NCBI GenBank assembly: GCA_947176235.1
Contig: CAMWPM010000026.1
Span: forward strand, 1-32,673
Length of the DNA stretch: 32,673 nt
Origin: an uncultured Bacteroidales bacterium
Lineage (GTDB): Bacteria; Bacteroidota; Bacteroidia; Bacteroidales; Muribaculaceae
Reading direction: 5' to 3'
Positions within the stretch are counted from its first letter, which is position 1; each line of letters begins with the position of its first letter. Below, one piece after another: positions 6,918-15,113 of this stretch. Made by a program: the position numbers and the translations under genes. The notes under the pieces were generated by a model. The model made no database searches and was not told where the DNA came from. It worked only from the letters and a program-made list of their open reading frames with translations.

Positions 6918-6925
6918 CAAAATTA
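6918..6925 (-). promoter_or_regulatory. -7 box for the methyltransferase operon
   Basis: TAATTTTG on the minus strand is a full match to the Bacteroidetes TAnnTTTG box, 21 bases upstream of the 6896 ATG. No TTTG is seen at -33. It lies between the U32 gene stop and the island operon, so the island arm seems to have its own promoter and not to rely on read-through from metA/U32. Confidence 0.5.
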
Positions 6926-6951
6926 CCAATTTTTATCAATATTTCAGTCTC

Positions 6952-8859
6952 TTACATCATTTTTTTTATCTGGCAATAACTCCTAACTCTCCACACCGTC
7001 ATTCTGCATCGTTCGCAGTCAAACCGCAACTCATACTCCAGATCCCTTCCCGTCGCCTGAATCCTTAGCGGACCCTTCAGACGCTCACCATCCGCCGTCT
7101 TAAGGCATGCACCCAATTCACGGCGCAGGCAGTATCTGCATTCCATCACTTGTCTGTCATCCTTATTCTGTGCGCGTTCCACCTCAAGAGCCCGCGTCCC
7201 GGTTTCTGCGCCATGACTGGCGTAAAACTCCTCCGCCAGCCGGTTCGCCACATTATCATGTCGTGTGAGCCGCTTCCCTTTCAGTTCCTCGATATTATCC
7301 GCCTCGCGTCCTGGCTTCTCCCGCTCGTAAGTCATCCTTAGGGCGGCATCAAGCAGTTCTATTCCACGGCGCCGAAGCTGAGTCAGCACCGAAGCCGGAA
7401 CAAACTTCATCCCGACACGGTCATCCACCCCCTTTGCCTCATATATCGTGTCGCCCAGTTTCTCCAGCACTCTCCGCCTCGCCTCCTCCTGCGGCTTCTG
7501 CGCAGTATCAGGAGTCTTGTCAAGTTTAAGAGTCGCAGTCACCGCATTCCCTCTCTCGGAATCAGTGATGTCAAGTACCAGGACGTCCGACGCCGTGAGT
7601 CTCAACGTCATTTCGATTCCGATCGACCGTCGGCAGCGTGAACGTTCCATCTCATCGTCCCGTGCCTTATCCCGGTTGCGGTATATCTTCGTCCCCGGTC
7701 GCGGTATCACTTCAAGTCGCTGTCCCGCCACAATCTTGTTTCCCTCCACACGATTCACCCTCACCCCTGCCAATGACCCGTCCGGTTTGAAAAATCCCAC
7801 TCCGTCGCCGTTCGTCAGCTGTTCATGACCTGCCTTCAGCGTTATGCTTCGTGCATCAGCACGTGCCACCTCCCCTATCTCCCGGCCCACCCACTTCGGT
7901 GTGTCGAGCGTAGCCATCCTTCCCCTCCCTGGACGCACGTTGTCAAGGAAATAAGTCATGTAACCGCGGTTGAAGCTCTTCCCCGGATCCGGTCTGAAAC
8001 CGTACTGACTCTTGCCTGCTGAAGCCCGCTCGTATCTGCCTCCCGAAGCCTCTATCACTCGATCCAGAGCCTCGCGGTACGCCGCCGTCACATTCTTCAC
8101 GTAATCCACGTCCTTCAGGCGTCCCTCGATCTTGAACGACATTACCCCCGCATCAGCCATCTCACCCAGAAGCTCCATGCGGTTCATGTCACGCATCGAC
8201 AGCAGATGCTTCCCCGTCATCACCCTCTTCCCGTCCCCGTCTCTCAGGTCGTATGGCAGACGGCACATCTGCGGGCACTCCCCGCGGTTGGCGCTTCTTC
8301 CCATCGCATCCTGTCCGGCCTGACAGTCACCGCTGTAGCTCACACACACTGCTCCGTGCACAAATGCCTCGATGTCCGTCCCGTCCACGGCATCAGCTAT
8401 CTCCTTGATTTCACTGAGTGACAGTTCGCGGGCGAGCACGATCCTTGTGAATCCCGACTTTGCGAGTTGTCGTGCCTTTTCCGGCGTCCTTGTGTCGCAT
8501 TGAGTCGACGCATGCAGTGCTATCGGAGGCAAATTCATCCGGAGCAGACTCATATCCTGCACGATCAGCGCATCCGCCCCGGCGTGATAAAGCTCATTCA
8601 CCAGCCGCTCCACATCTTTTAGCTCGTTGTCATAGACGATCGTGTTCACCGTCACGTACACTTTTGCGTTATATCTGTGCGCCGTTTCAGCCACTCTTGC
8701 TATCTCCTCGATGCTGTTTGATGCCGACGCTCTTGCCCCGTGCGATCCTGCGCCCATATACACGGCATCCGCCCCATGCTCTATCGCGGCGATCGCCGTC
8801 TCTGCGTCACGTGCCGGCGCCAATAGCTCCAGCCTCCTCGGTTTCCGTTTCTCTGTCAT
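6952..8859 (-). CDS. U32 family peptidase-like protein (RNA hydroxylation type)
   Basis: A 635-residue member of the U32 family in its long form. Residues 1-330 form the TIM-barrel-like domain (LELLAPARDAETAIAAIEHG). The family signature EAFVHGAVCVSYSGDCQAG lies at 164-182. Cysteines C172, C179, C195 and C199 are placed to bind an iron-sulfur cluster, as in RlhA and TrhP, which hydroxylate 23S rRNA or tRNA with prephenate. The second half corresponds to the C-terminal beta-rich domain of long U32 proteins. It ends in Cys pairs (CRYCLRRELGAC, CERC) that may form a metal site. The name peptidase is historical. The ATG overlaps the metA stop (ATGA), so the two form an operon. The exact RNA target is unknown. 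Confidence 0.92.
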   Translation of the reverse strand: MTEKRKPRRLELLAPARDAETAIAAIEHGADAVYMGAGSHGARASASNSIEEIARVAETAHRYNAKVYVTVNTIVYDNELKDVERLVNELYHAGADALIVQDMSLLRMNLPPIALHASTQCDTRTPEKARQLAKSGFTRIVLARELSLSEIKEIADAVDGTDIEAFVHGAVCVSYSGDCQAGQDAMGRSANRGECPQMCRLPYDLRDGDGKRVMTGKHLLSMRDMNRMELLGEMADAGVMSFKIEGRLKDVDYVKNVTAAYREALDRVIEASGGRYERASAGKSQYGFRPDPGKSFNRGYMTYFLDNVRPGRGRMATLDTPKWVGREIGEVARADARSITLKAGHEQLTNGDGVGFFKPDGSLAGVRVNRVEGNKIVAGQRLEVIPRPGTKIYRNRDKARDDEMERSRCRRSIGIEMTLRLTASDVLVLDITDSERGNAVTATLKLDKTPDTAQKPQEEARRRVLEKLGDTIYEAKGVDDRVGMKFVPASVLTQLRRRGIELLDAALRMTYEREKPGREADNIEELKGKRLTRHDNVANRLAEEFYASHGAETGTRALEVERAQNKDDRQVMECRYCLRRELGACLKTADGERLKGPLRIQATGRDLEYELRFDCERCRMTVWRVRSYCQIKKMM

Positions 8860-9779
8860 GCTTTCCCCCTTTCTATCACACTGGTTTTAGGGTTGGCATA
8901 GAAGTGAAGCCAGTTGGTCCACAGCAGATGCGCATGTCCCCGCCATCTCACTTCCGGTTCCCTCTCCGGATCATCTCCGGGATAATAATTCCGTGGTATG
9001 TCGGGACTGATACCCTTCTTCAGGTCGCGGTGATATTCGAAGTCAAGCGTGTCCGGAGCATATTCCGAATGTCCCGTCACGAATATCTCCCGTCCTCCCA
9101 GCGCTTCCACCACATAGACGCCGCTTTCATCTCCTGCGGCTACGAGTGTCAGATCTTTGTGATTTTCGATCTCCTTGCGGTCCACCTCACCGTAGCGGCT
9201 GTGTGGAGCGTAGATCACGTCGTCCCAGCCGTTGGTCAGCCGTTTCCCGCGCGTCACCACCCTGTGTTCGTACACCCCCGAAAGCTTTCTGTCAAGAAGT
9301 CTCTTTCTCACTCCGTAGTGGTGGTAGAGCCCCGCAAGTGCCGCCCAGCACACGTAGAGCGTAGTCCTCACGTTCTCTCTTGCCCAGTCCATGATTTCTG
9401 TAAGTTCTTCCCAGTAATCCACTCCCTCGAAGTCAATTTTCTCTACGGGCGCTCCCGTTATCACGAGTCCGTCATAGCGGTTCCCTTTTATGTCGCCGAA
9501 ATGCTTGTAGTGTTTCTCGATATGCTCCGCGCTGGTGTGGCGGCAGCGATGCGTCGCGGTGTCTATCCAGTCCACGTCGATCATCAGCGGCGAGTGACCC
9601 AGCAGTCTGAGCAAGTCCCGTTCCGTCATCTCCTTCAGTGGCATCAGATTCAGTATGGCGAGTTTCAGGGGGCGTTCCTCGCCGCTCTCCTCTGTTGCCG
9701 GATCTGCGGGTCTGATGTCTATGTTCTCCCCCCTGAGTTCCTCCAGGGCTGGGAGTGTGCTTGCTACTCTTACTGGCAT
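8856..9779 (-). CDS. metA: Homoserine O-acyltransferase, predicted acetyl-CoA specific
   Basis: A 307-residue MetA-family enzyme that activates homoserine for methionine synthesis in the cytosol. The start is MPVRVAS (9779), matching the MPIRVP opening of the family; an upstream in-frame ATG at 9833 would add 18 unrelated residues. Catalytic Cys144 (YVCWAALAG), His237 and Glu239 (TGHSEY) are present. The acyl-pocket motif reads TGAPVE with Glu113. Glu at this position marks acetyl-CoA users (as in Bacillus cereus MetA), whereas succinyl-CoA users such as E. coli have Gly. The product is therefore probably O-acetylhomoserine. It is the first gene of an operon with the U32 gene and has a TAATTTTG box just upstream. 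Confidence 0.95.
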   Translation of the reverse strand: MPVRVASTLPALEELRGENIDIRPADPATEESGEERPLKLAILNLMPLKEMTERDLLRLLGHSPLMIDVDWIDTATHRCRHTSAEHIEKHYKHFGDIKGNRYDGLVITGAPVEKIDFEGVDYWEELTEIMDWARENVRTTLYVCWAALAGLYHHYGVRKRLLDRKLSGVYEHRVVTRGKRLTNGWDDVIYAPHSRYGEVDRKEIENHKDLTLVAAGDESGVYVVEALGGREIFVTGHSEYAPDTLDFEYHRDLKKGISPDIPRNYYPGDDPEREPEVRWRGHAHLLWTNWLHFYANPKTSVIERGKA

Positions 9780-9787
9780 TTTCGCTG

Positions 9788-9795
9788 CAAAATTA
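9788..9795 (-). promoter_or_regulatory. -7 box of metA
   Basis: TAATTTTG on the minus strand, 8 bases before the metA ATG at 9779. A TTTG on the same strand lies 25 bases further upstream, wider than the usual 19-21. The leader would be very short. Confidence 0.4.
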
Positions 9796-9911
9796 ATGTC
9801 GTTTTTGAGGGTTGATATGTCAAAAAAGCACAATCTTTCTTCCGGGCTTCGATTTCTTTATTCACTGTCACGAGACTCTCCGATGCGCTTGACTCACAAA
9901 TTTACGCATTT

Positions 9912-9945
9912 TTTGCTCACCTATCGATATTTTTCCCTAATTTTG
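9912..9945 (+). promoter_or_regulatory. Promoter of DUF4199/glycosyltransferase operon
   Basis: TTTG at 9912-9915 and TAATTTTG at 9938-9945 form a -33/-7 pair with 22 bases between, close to the usual Bacteroidetes spacing. The ATG follows 6 bases after the -7 box, so the transcript would be leaderless or nearly so. Confidence 0.5.
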
Positions 9946-9951
9946 CACTCT

Positions 9952-10503
9952 ATGTCCGCCGATACTTCTAAATACAATCCCTACCGCCGCGGAGCCGACG
10001 ACGGCTTCCTCCTCGGAGCCTATTTCGTCCTCCTCTTCTTCGCCCTCGCTTTCAGCATGCAGCTATCCGTACTCGGCATGTTGGCGATGGGTATGATTCT
10101 TGCCGTTCCTGCTGTCGTCTACCTCATGTTGGCGCGAAGTTTCCGTGCACAGGGCGGGCTCGCCACTTTCTCATCTCTTTGGATGCAGGGCATTGTATCT
10201 TTCTTCGGCGGATCACTCATCCTTGCTGTCGTTATGATGGTCTATCTCCGTTGGATCGACCCCTCTTTCATGGTCGACCGCCTTACGGAGGCTATTCAGG
10301 TCTATCGCGACATCGATCAGCCACGCGCCACTGAAGTCGCCGACACCCTGCAGCTCATCATTGACCAGAACATCGTTCCTTCCGCTTCCGACGTCGCTCT
10401 CGAGATCATCTGGGCTGGAGTATTCACCGGCTCGCTCCTCTCCATGCTCATCGCACTTCTCGTTCGCGCCCGCCGTCCAAAATCCGATTCCCCAAAAATT
10501 TAA
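9952..10503 (+). CDS. DUF4199 family membrane protein
   Basis: A 183-residue integral membrane protein starting at MSADTSKYNPYRRGADDG. Longer readings from further upstream cross the promoter and are unlikely. Four hydrophobic stretches are visible: about residues 18-40, 43-62, 72-100 and 150-172. A charged region of roughly 45 residues (VDRLTEAIQVYRDIDQPRATEVADT) lies between the third and fourth. This layout and the Tyr/Arg-rich N terminus are typical of DUF4199, a Bacteroidetes family of unknown function that often lies directly before a dolichol-phosphate-mannose-synthase-like glycosyltransferase, as here (14-base gap). A supporting role in that membrane step is inferred from context only. 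Confidence 0.8.
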   Translation: MSADTSKYNPYRRGADDGFLLGAYFVLLFFALAFSMQLSVLGMLAMGMILAVPAVVYLMLARSFRAQGGLATFSSLWMQGIVSFFGGSLILAVVMMVYLRWIDPSFMVDRLTEAIQVYRDIDQPRATEVADTLQLIIDQNIVPSASDVALEIIWAGVFTGSLLSMLIALLVRARRPKSDSPKI

Positions 10504-10517
10504 CCATCCTCCCGATC

Positions 10518-11477
10518 ATGGATATTTCTGTCGTCGTTCCGCTCTACAATGAAGCCGAATCCCTGCCCGAACTCGAAGCATGGATTCGCCGCGTAATGGA
10601 AGAAAACGGTTTCTCCTACGAGATTATTTTCGTCAACGACGGAAGCACCGACGACTCATGGCACGTCATTCGCCGCCTTTCTGAATCCAACCCCGCCGTC
10701 CGCGGCGTATCCTTCCGCCGCAACTACGGCAAGTCTCCTGCGCTCAACACCGGATTCCTTCGCGCCAAAGGTGATGTCGTCATCACAATGGACGCCGACC
10801 TTCAGGACTCCCCCGACGAGATTCCCGCTCTCCGAAGCATGATCGTCGACGAAGGCTTTGACCTCGTGTCTGGATGGAAAAAGAAGCGCTACGACCCCCT
10901 GTCCAAGACCATCCCCACAAAGCTGTTCAATGCCACGGCACGACGCGTTTCCGGAATCCGCAATCTCCACGACTTCAACTGCGGGCTCAAGGCGTATCGC
11001 AACAAAGTCGTCAAGCACATCGAAGTCTACGGCGACATGCACCGCTACATTCCCTATCTCGCCAAAAATGCCGGATTCAACCGCATTGGCGAAAAGGTTG
11101 TGCAGCACCGCGCACGCAAATATGGCTCGACAAAGTTCGGGCTCGACCGTTTCGTCAACGGCTACCTTGATCTTGCCACACTCTGGTTCACCAACAAGTT
11201 CGGAATTAAGCCCATGCACTTCTTCGGGCTTCTCGGATCCCTCATGTTCATCCTCGGTCTCATTGCCATCATCGTGGTCGGCGCCACAAAGATCTACAAC
11301 ATGACCCACGGGCTCCACTACATCCTTGTCACCGACTCCCCCTACTTCTACATTTCTCTCGTCCTGATGATACTCGGCACTCAGCTGTTCCTCACCGGAT
11401 TCCTCGGCGAGCTGATCGTTCGCAACTCCCCGGGACGCAACCATTACGAAATCGAAGAAGAGATCTCCCATGAATAA
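10518..11477 (+). CDS. GT2 polyprenyl-phosphate glycosyltransferase (DPM1/GtrB-like)
   Basis: A 319-residue family 2 glycosyltransferase with a C-terminal membrane anchor. The nucleotide-sugar fold opens with ISVVVPLYNEAESLPEL. It carries VNDGSTDDS (39-47) and the metal-binding DAD (92-94, MDADLQDSPDEIP). Two hydrophobic helices at about 230-255 and 268-292 match the membrane hairpin of GtrB/ArnC-type enzymes that load a sugar onto undecaprenyl phosphate at the inner membrane. The sugar is unknown. It is preceded by the DUF4199 gene and overlaps the next lipoprotein gene by 8 bases. The long antisense frames here are shadows of its C-rich codon use. Confidence 0.92.
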   Translation: MDISVVVPLYNEAESLPELEAWIRRVMEENGFSYEIIFVNDGSTDDSWHVIRRLSESNPAVRGVSFRRNYGKSPALNTGFLRAKGDVVITMDADLQDSPDEIPALRSMIVDEGFDLVSGWKKKRYDPLSKTIPTKLFNATARRVSGIRNLHDFNCGLKAYRNKVVKHIEVYGDMHRYIPYLAKNAGFNRIGEKVVQHRARKYGSTKFGLDRFVNGYLDLATLWFTNKFGIKPMHFFGLLGSLMFILGLIAIIVVGATKIYNMTHGLHYILVTDSPYFYISLVLMILGTQLFLTGFLGELIVRNSPGRNHYEIEEEISHE

Positions 11478-12021
11478 GCCCTCCCCACTCTTCCTCCTGC
11501 CCCTCTCTCTGCTCATTGCGGCGCTTTTTGTCGGATCCTGCACCGACACCGGTTGCACCGACAATCGCTCTGCTATCCCCTACGCCGGATTCTACATCCT
11601 TCAGAACGGCGAGCCGAAAGCCGTGTCGGTCGATTCTCTTGAGATTGGAGGTATCGGCGCCCCCCGCGACTCCCTTCTTATCACCGCCTCTGCATCAACT
11701 TCCGCCCTCTACCTCCCATTCCGCTTCGAACACACATCCACCGCATTTTTCATCCACTACGCCTCGCGACTGCTCTCCTCCCCCCGCCTCAACGACACCA
11801 TTTCCTTCACCTACACTTCCTCCCCCCGCTTCGTTTCCGAGGATTGCGGCGCCATGTTCTACTATCACATCGACGAGATGACCTACACCCGTCATCTCAT
11901 CGACTCCATTGCCATCACCGACTCGCTCATCACCAATTTCGACACCGAGCGCATCCGCATCTTCTTCCGCGCCGACGACGATGATGATGAAGGCAACACA
12001 CGGGAAGGAGGTCAGCGATGA
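11470..12021 (+). CDS. DUF6452 family lipoprotein
   Basis: A 183-residue predicted lipoprotein with hydrophobic leader and lipobox FVGSC, Cys24. After the signal come two further Cys (CTDTGCTDN) and a beta-rich domain with YAGFYIL, SLEIGGIGAPRDSLLI and ISFTYTSSPRFVSEDCGAMF, patterns that I associate with DUF6452. The tail is acidic (FRADDDDDEGN). Genes of this family commonly precede a DUF6048 gene, and here the two overlap by ATGA. Function is unknown; a shared envelope role with the following beta-barrel-like protein is plausible. It overlaps the upstream glycosyltransferase by 8 bases. Confidence 0.78.
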   Translation: MNKPSPLFLLPLSLLIAALFVGSCTDTGCTDNRSAIPYAGFYILQNGEPKAVSVDSLEIGGIGAPRDSLLITASASTSALYLPFRFEHTSTAFFIHYASRLLSSPRLNDTISFTYTSSPRFVSEDCGAMFYYHIDEMTYTRHLIDSIAITDSLITNFDTERIRIFFRADDDDDEGNTREGGQR

Positions 12022-13016
12022 CACGCCGTTTCCTCCTCAGTCTGCTCACTGCCCTGATCTTCGCCCTCCCCGCTGCCGCCCAGCGAAAGATCAATCCCGT
12101 CACCAACCCCAACACCGTCACCACAGGCAAGAATCTGTCGCAGCGAGCCGACACACTCGATCGCACCAACCTCCGCGAAATGACCGATGCCAACGGACGC
12201 GTCATTCTCGTCGACACTGTCACCGGGCGCGAAGTCGTCGATTCAACCGCGATCCCCAAGCTTCCCCCGATGATCAATCCCCTCCTCTACAAAGCTTCTG
12301 TCTACGTCGACCTATGGGATCCCGTCGCACGGCTCCTCGGCACTCACCACGGATTGTTCCGTGTCGGAGCCGAACTCAATCTCCACAACCGCTACATCCC
12401 TGTCGTCGAATTTGGTCTCGGCAAAGCCGACTACACCCCCGAGGACAACAACTTCACCTACCGTTCATCCCTCGCGCCCTTCTTCAAGCTCGGAATGAAC
12501 TACAATTTCCTCTACAACTCCAACCCCGACTACATGGCTTACGCCGGACTACGTTTCGGCTTCTCCTCATTCAACTACACCATTGCCGACGTCCACGTCG
12601 ACTCCCCCTACTGGCACGAGAGCGAATCCGTCACCTTCCCCCGCCAGCACTCCACCGCCTCCTACGTCGAGATCCAGTTCGGCATCCGCGTGCGCATCGT
12701 ATCCAATTTCTCCCTCGGTTGGGCGGTCGGCTACCACGCCGTCATGCACACCACTCCGAGCCGGGTTGGCAAGCCCTGGTATATACCCGGATTCGGCGTA
12801 CGCACATCCCCCCTCTCCGTTTCCGTCGCACTAACCTACTCCTTCGATCTTCAGCGTGGCAAGAAGCACGCTAAGGCATCCGCATTCGGCGTAGGCGACC
12901 CCACCACGGTCCCCCACCTACATCCCGGCGAGATAATCTCCGACATTCAGCAGGAAGCCGCCGTGCAGACCGAGGAGGACGACCCCGACTCTTCTTCAGT
13001 TTTCACCCGACCCTGA
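12018..13016 (+). CDS. DUF6048 family protein, probable outer-membrane beta-barrel
   Basis: A 332-residue exported protein. Residues 1-21 are a signal peptide ending in AAAQ. The next 75 residues look disordered and are rich in Asn, Asp and Thr. From about residue 95 alternating hydrophobic/aromatic strands appear (FRVGAELNLHNRYIPVVEFG, YMAYAGLRFGFSSFNYT, VEIQFGIRVRIVSNFSLGWA, SVSVALTYSFDL), as expected for an outer-membrane barrel. The pairing with a DUF6452 lipoprotein is a recurrent Bacteroidetes arrangement. It starts inside the upstream stop codon (ATGA). The C-terminal extension after the last strand (ASAFGVGD to EEDDPDSSS) is hydrophilic. No specific function is known. Confidence 0.75.
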   Translation: MTRRFLLSLLTALIFALPAAAQRKINPVTNPNTVTTGKNLSQRADTLDRTNLREMTDANGRVILVDTVTGREVVDSTAIPKLPPMINPLLYKASVYVDLWDPVARLLGTHHGLFRVGAELNLHNRYIPVVEFGLGKADYTPEDNNFTYRSSLAPFFKLGMNYNFLYNSNPDYMAYAGLRFGFSSFNYTIADVHVDSPYWHESESVTFPRQHSTASYVEIQFGIRVRIVSNFSLGWAVGYHAVMHTTPSRVGKPWYIPGFGVRTSPLSVSVALTYSFDLQRGKKHAKASAFGVGDPTTVPHLHPGEIISDIQQEAAVQTEEDDPDSSSVFTRP

Positions 13017-13030
13017 TCCCCCTTGTTGCC

Positions 13031-13789
13031 ATGAATCTCCCCCGCCGCGTCGTCATCATTGGTGCTTCCTCAGGCATTGGCAGAGAAGTAGCCCGTATCT
13101 ACATCTCCCTCGGGTGCCGCGTCGGAGTGGCGGCACGTCGCGTCGAACCTCTTCTTGAGCTTAAGGCTTTGGCACCCGATCGCGTCGACGTCGCAGCAAT
13201 TGACGTCACCGATCCCGAGGCTCCCGCCGCACTCCTCCCCCTCCTCGACGTCCCGGGTGGCACCGACACCCTGCTGATCGCATCCGGCGTCGGATTCCGC
13301 AACCCCGCCCTCGACATCTCAAAAGAGCTTTCCATCGTAGCTACAAATGCCCTCGGCTTCACCCGCATCGCCGACGACGCATTCTCCTACTTCTCCCGCG
13401 CCCTCTCCTCAGCAGTCATCCCCCGCGCCACCCTCGCCGCCATCACATCCGTAGCCGGAACTAAAGGCATGGGCGACGCTCCCGCCTACTCCGCCTCAAA
13501 GCGCTTTGGCTCCACCTACCTCACTGCGCTCAGTCAGCTCGCCCACACACGCCGGCTCCCACTCTCCACCGTCGACATCCGTCCCGGATTCGTCGCCACC
13601 GACTTCCTCGCCGCCGACTCCGCTTTCCCCATGACGATGGATCCCTCCCGCGTCGCCCGCCTTATCGTGCGCGCCATCTCGCGTCGACGCCCCGTCGCCG
13701 TCATTGACTGGCGCTGGCGCATCGTCGTAAGCCTCTGGCGGCTCATCCCCCGATGGCTATGGATCCGCATTCCCCTCTCACGGGGATGA
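13031..13789 (+). CDS. Short-chain dehydrogenase/reductase
   Basis: A 252-residue classical SDR oxidoreductase. The NAD(P)-binding glycine motif is GASSGIG (11-17). The catalytic tetrad is N106, S140, Y153 and K157 (YSASK). The arginines after the glycine motif's second strand (AARRVEP) suggest NADP(H) preference. The C terminus has an unusual basic and aromatic segment, SLWRLIPRWLWIRIPLSRG, that could lie at a membrane. The substrate cannot be inferred. It follows the DUF6048 gene by 14 bases and so probably belongs to the same operon. Confidence 0.9.
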   Translation: MNLPRRVVIIGASSGIGREVARIYISLGCRVGVAARRVEPLLELKALAPDRVDVAAIDVTDPEAPAALLPLLDVPGGTDTLLIASGVGFRNPALDISKELSIVATNALGFTRIADDAFSYFSRALSSAVIPRATLAAITSVAGTKGMGDAPAYSASKRFGSTYLTALSQLAHTRRLPLSTVDIRPGFVATDFLAADSAFPMTMDPSRVARLIVRAISRRRPVAVIDWRWRIVVSLWRLIPRWLWIRIPLSRG

Positions 13790-13849
13790 AGTTTCCACCC
13801 CCTTGACCAATCCAATCACCTGACATAAATCAACTAAATTTTTCTCCCC

Positions 13850-14299
13850 ATGATTTTAAAAGAAGGAAAAAAACTTGCCATCTGCAGCGATCATGCAGGC
13901 TACGAAATGAAATGTATTGTCGAAGGCTACCTTGAATCACAGGGTATAGAGTACGACGATTACGGCACATTCTCAGCCGAAAGCTGTGACTATCCCGACT
14001 TCGCCCATCCCGCGGCTTTTGCCGTTGAGGATGGATCCCACTACCCCGGCATTGCCCTTTGTGGTAGCGGCAACGGTATCGCCATAACCCTCAACAAGCA
14101 CCAGGGCATCCGTGCCGCCATCTGCTGGAACACCGAGCTTGCTGCTCTCGCCCGTCAGCACAACGACGCCAACTTCCTCGTCCTCCCCGCACGCTTCATC
14201 GCTCCCGAGCTTGCCCTCGCCATCGTCGACACCTACCTCAACACCGGCTTCGAGGGCGGACGCCACCAGAATCGCGTCAACAAAATCCCCCTCACCTGA
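13850..14299 (+). CDS. rpiB: Ribose-5-phosphate isomerase B
   Basis: A 149-residue cytosolic enzyme that interconverts ribose 5-phosphate and ribulose 5-phosphate in the pentose phosphate pathway. SDHAG (13-17) and the catalytic-loop CGSGNG with Cys71 are the family hallmarks, followed by the phosphate-binding HNDANFLVLPARF segment. The length is standard. It starts 60 bases after the SDR gene and ends in a strong hairpin terminator, so it closes the operon or is transcribed alone. No clear promoter was seen in the 60-base gap. Confidence 0.96.
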   Translation: MILKEGKKLAICSDHAGYEMKCIVEGYLESQGIEYDDYGTFSAESCDYPDFAHPAAFAVEDGSHYPGIALCGSGNGIAITLNKHQGIRAAICWNTELAALARQHNDANFLVLPARFIAPELALAIVDTYLNTGFEGGRHQNRVNKIPLT

Positions 14300-14322
14300 T
14301 CCCCCCCCACACACAAAATCGA

Positions 14323-14364
14323 CAGGGCATGCCGCCATACACGCGCGCATGCCCTGCTTTTTTT
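14323..14364 (+). terminator. Rho-independent terminator after rpiB
   Basis: A 10-bp perfect stem, CAGGGCATGC (14323-14332) with GCATGCCCTG (14347-14356), with a 14-base loop, is followed by C and a run of seven T. It lies 24 bases after the rpiB stop. Confidence 0.9.
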
Positions 14365-14377
14365 CATTATGATTTTC

Positions 14378-14530
14378 TTATTTCACTGCAAGTTCCTTTC
14401 CGTTGACGATACAGATACCCTTCGGAAGCGATGACAATGACTTCCCGCAAAGCTCAATCTTCCGCCCGTCAAGACTCTGCACCGTCACAATCCTCTCTTC
14501 CACGTTGGAGATATCACTTTTAGCATTTCC
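14378..14530 (-). pseudogene. Orphan 3' tail of a secreted-protein gene (C-terminal sorting-type domain)
   Basis: Read on the minus strand, these bases encode an open frame ending RIVTVQSLDGRKIEL, then LSSLPKGICIVNGKELAVK and a stop. This is the familiar Bacteroidetes C-terminal pattern (SLDGRK...LPKGIYIVNGKK) of cell-surface and secreted proteins. The frame is closed upstream by TAG inside the acetyltransferase gene and has no ATG, so it cannot be translated on its own. It overlaps the last bases of the acetyltransferase in a different frame. It is best explained as what remains after a deletion removed the rest of the gene. Confidence 0.65.
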
Positions 14531-15113
14531 CTATCTCCTTGGCGGGAACACCTCCCACAATCGTTCGCGGAGCCACATCCCTGTTCACCACTGCTCCGGC
14601 AGCCAGGATAGCTCCCTCACCGATCGTCACGCCTTGTAGAATCGTGACATTCGCCCCGATCCACACCTTGTTCCCGATTTTCACTGGAGCAGGTATCATG
14701 TCAGCGCGTTTCTCCGGATCGGGCAGATGATTGAGGGTCGCCACCACACAGTTGTGACCCATCAGCACGTCATCCCCGATCTCTATGCCACCCTGATCCT
14801 GAAGTTTGCATCCCGAGTTTATGAAGACCCGCTTCCCGATCTTGATGTTCTTTCCGCAATCGGTGTAGAACGGCGGGAACAGCCCGAAACTCCCGTCCAC
14901 CTTCCGGCCCGTAAGCTCCGACATCAGCGCCACGATTTCATCATGGGTATGATAGGCATTGTTTATCTCCATCGTGATGCGTATCGCCTCCTGGCTCAGT
15001 TCATGCATCTTCTCGTGAATCTGTCCCCCGGCGGGGATTTCCCGTCCCGAGTCCATTATCTCGATAAATTCCTCAGTTGTCATGATTTGGGTATGCTGGA
15101 ATCCTCCTGTCAT
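14520..15113 (-). CDS. Left-handed beta-helix sugar O-acetyltransferase (maltose acetyltransferase-like)
   Basis: A 197-residue hexapeptide-repeat acyltransferase of the MAA/NodL type. The N terminus has the helical maltose-acetyltransferase region (about 15-70). Left-handed beta-helix repeats run from about 85 to 190: [69 protein letters not shown]. It ends in the usual [12 protein letters not shown]. It should transfer acetyl from acetyl-CoA to a sugar hydroxyl; the acceptor is unknown. The ATG at 15113 overlaps the hydrolase stop (ATGA). The ATG at 15083 ([10 protein letters not shown]) is the alternative start and fits the family opening better. Confidence 0.9.
   Translation of the reverse strand: MTGGFQHTQIMTTEEFIEIMDSGREIPAGGQIHEKMHELSQEAIRITMEINNAYHTHDEIVALMSELTGRKVDGSFGLFPPFYTDCGKNIKIGKRVFINSGCKLQDQGGIEIGDDVLMGHNCVVATLNHLPDPEKRADMIPAPVKIGNKVWIGANVTILQGVTIGEGAILAAGAVVNRDVAPRTIVGGVPAKEIGKC

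Noticed and set aside
8460-9815. A 451-codon open frame on the plus strand over U32/metA
   Set aside because: It is antisense to two strongly recognisable genes, has a Cys/His/Arg/Pro-rich composition and no family resemblance; it exists because the C-rich strand lacks stop codons.
9780-9833. Upstream in-frame start for metA
   Set aside because: It adds 18 residues across the -7 box; the family begins at MPVRV.
10656-11564. A 302-codon antisense frame over the GT2 glycosyltransferase
   Set aside because: Shadow; the sense protein has clear catalytic motifs.
11909-12874. A 321-codon frame across DUF6452/DUF6048 on the same strand
   Set aside because: Arg/His/Pro-rich shadow of the real genes, with no motif.
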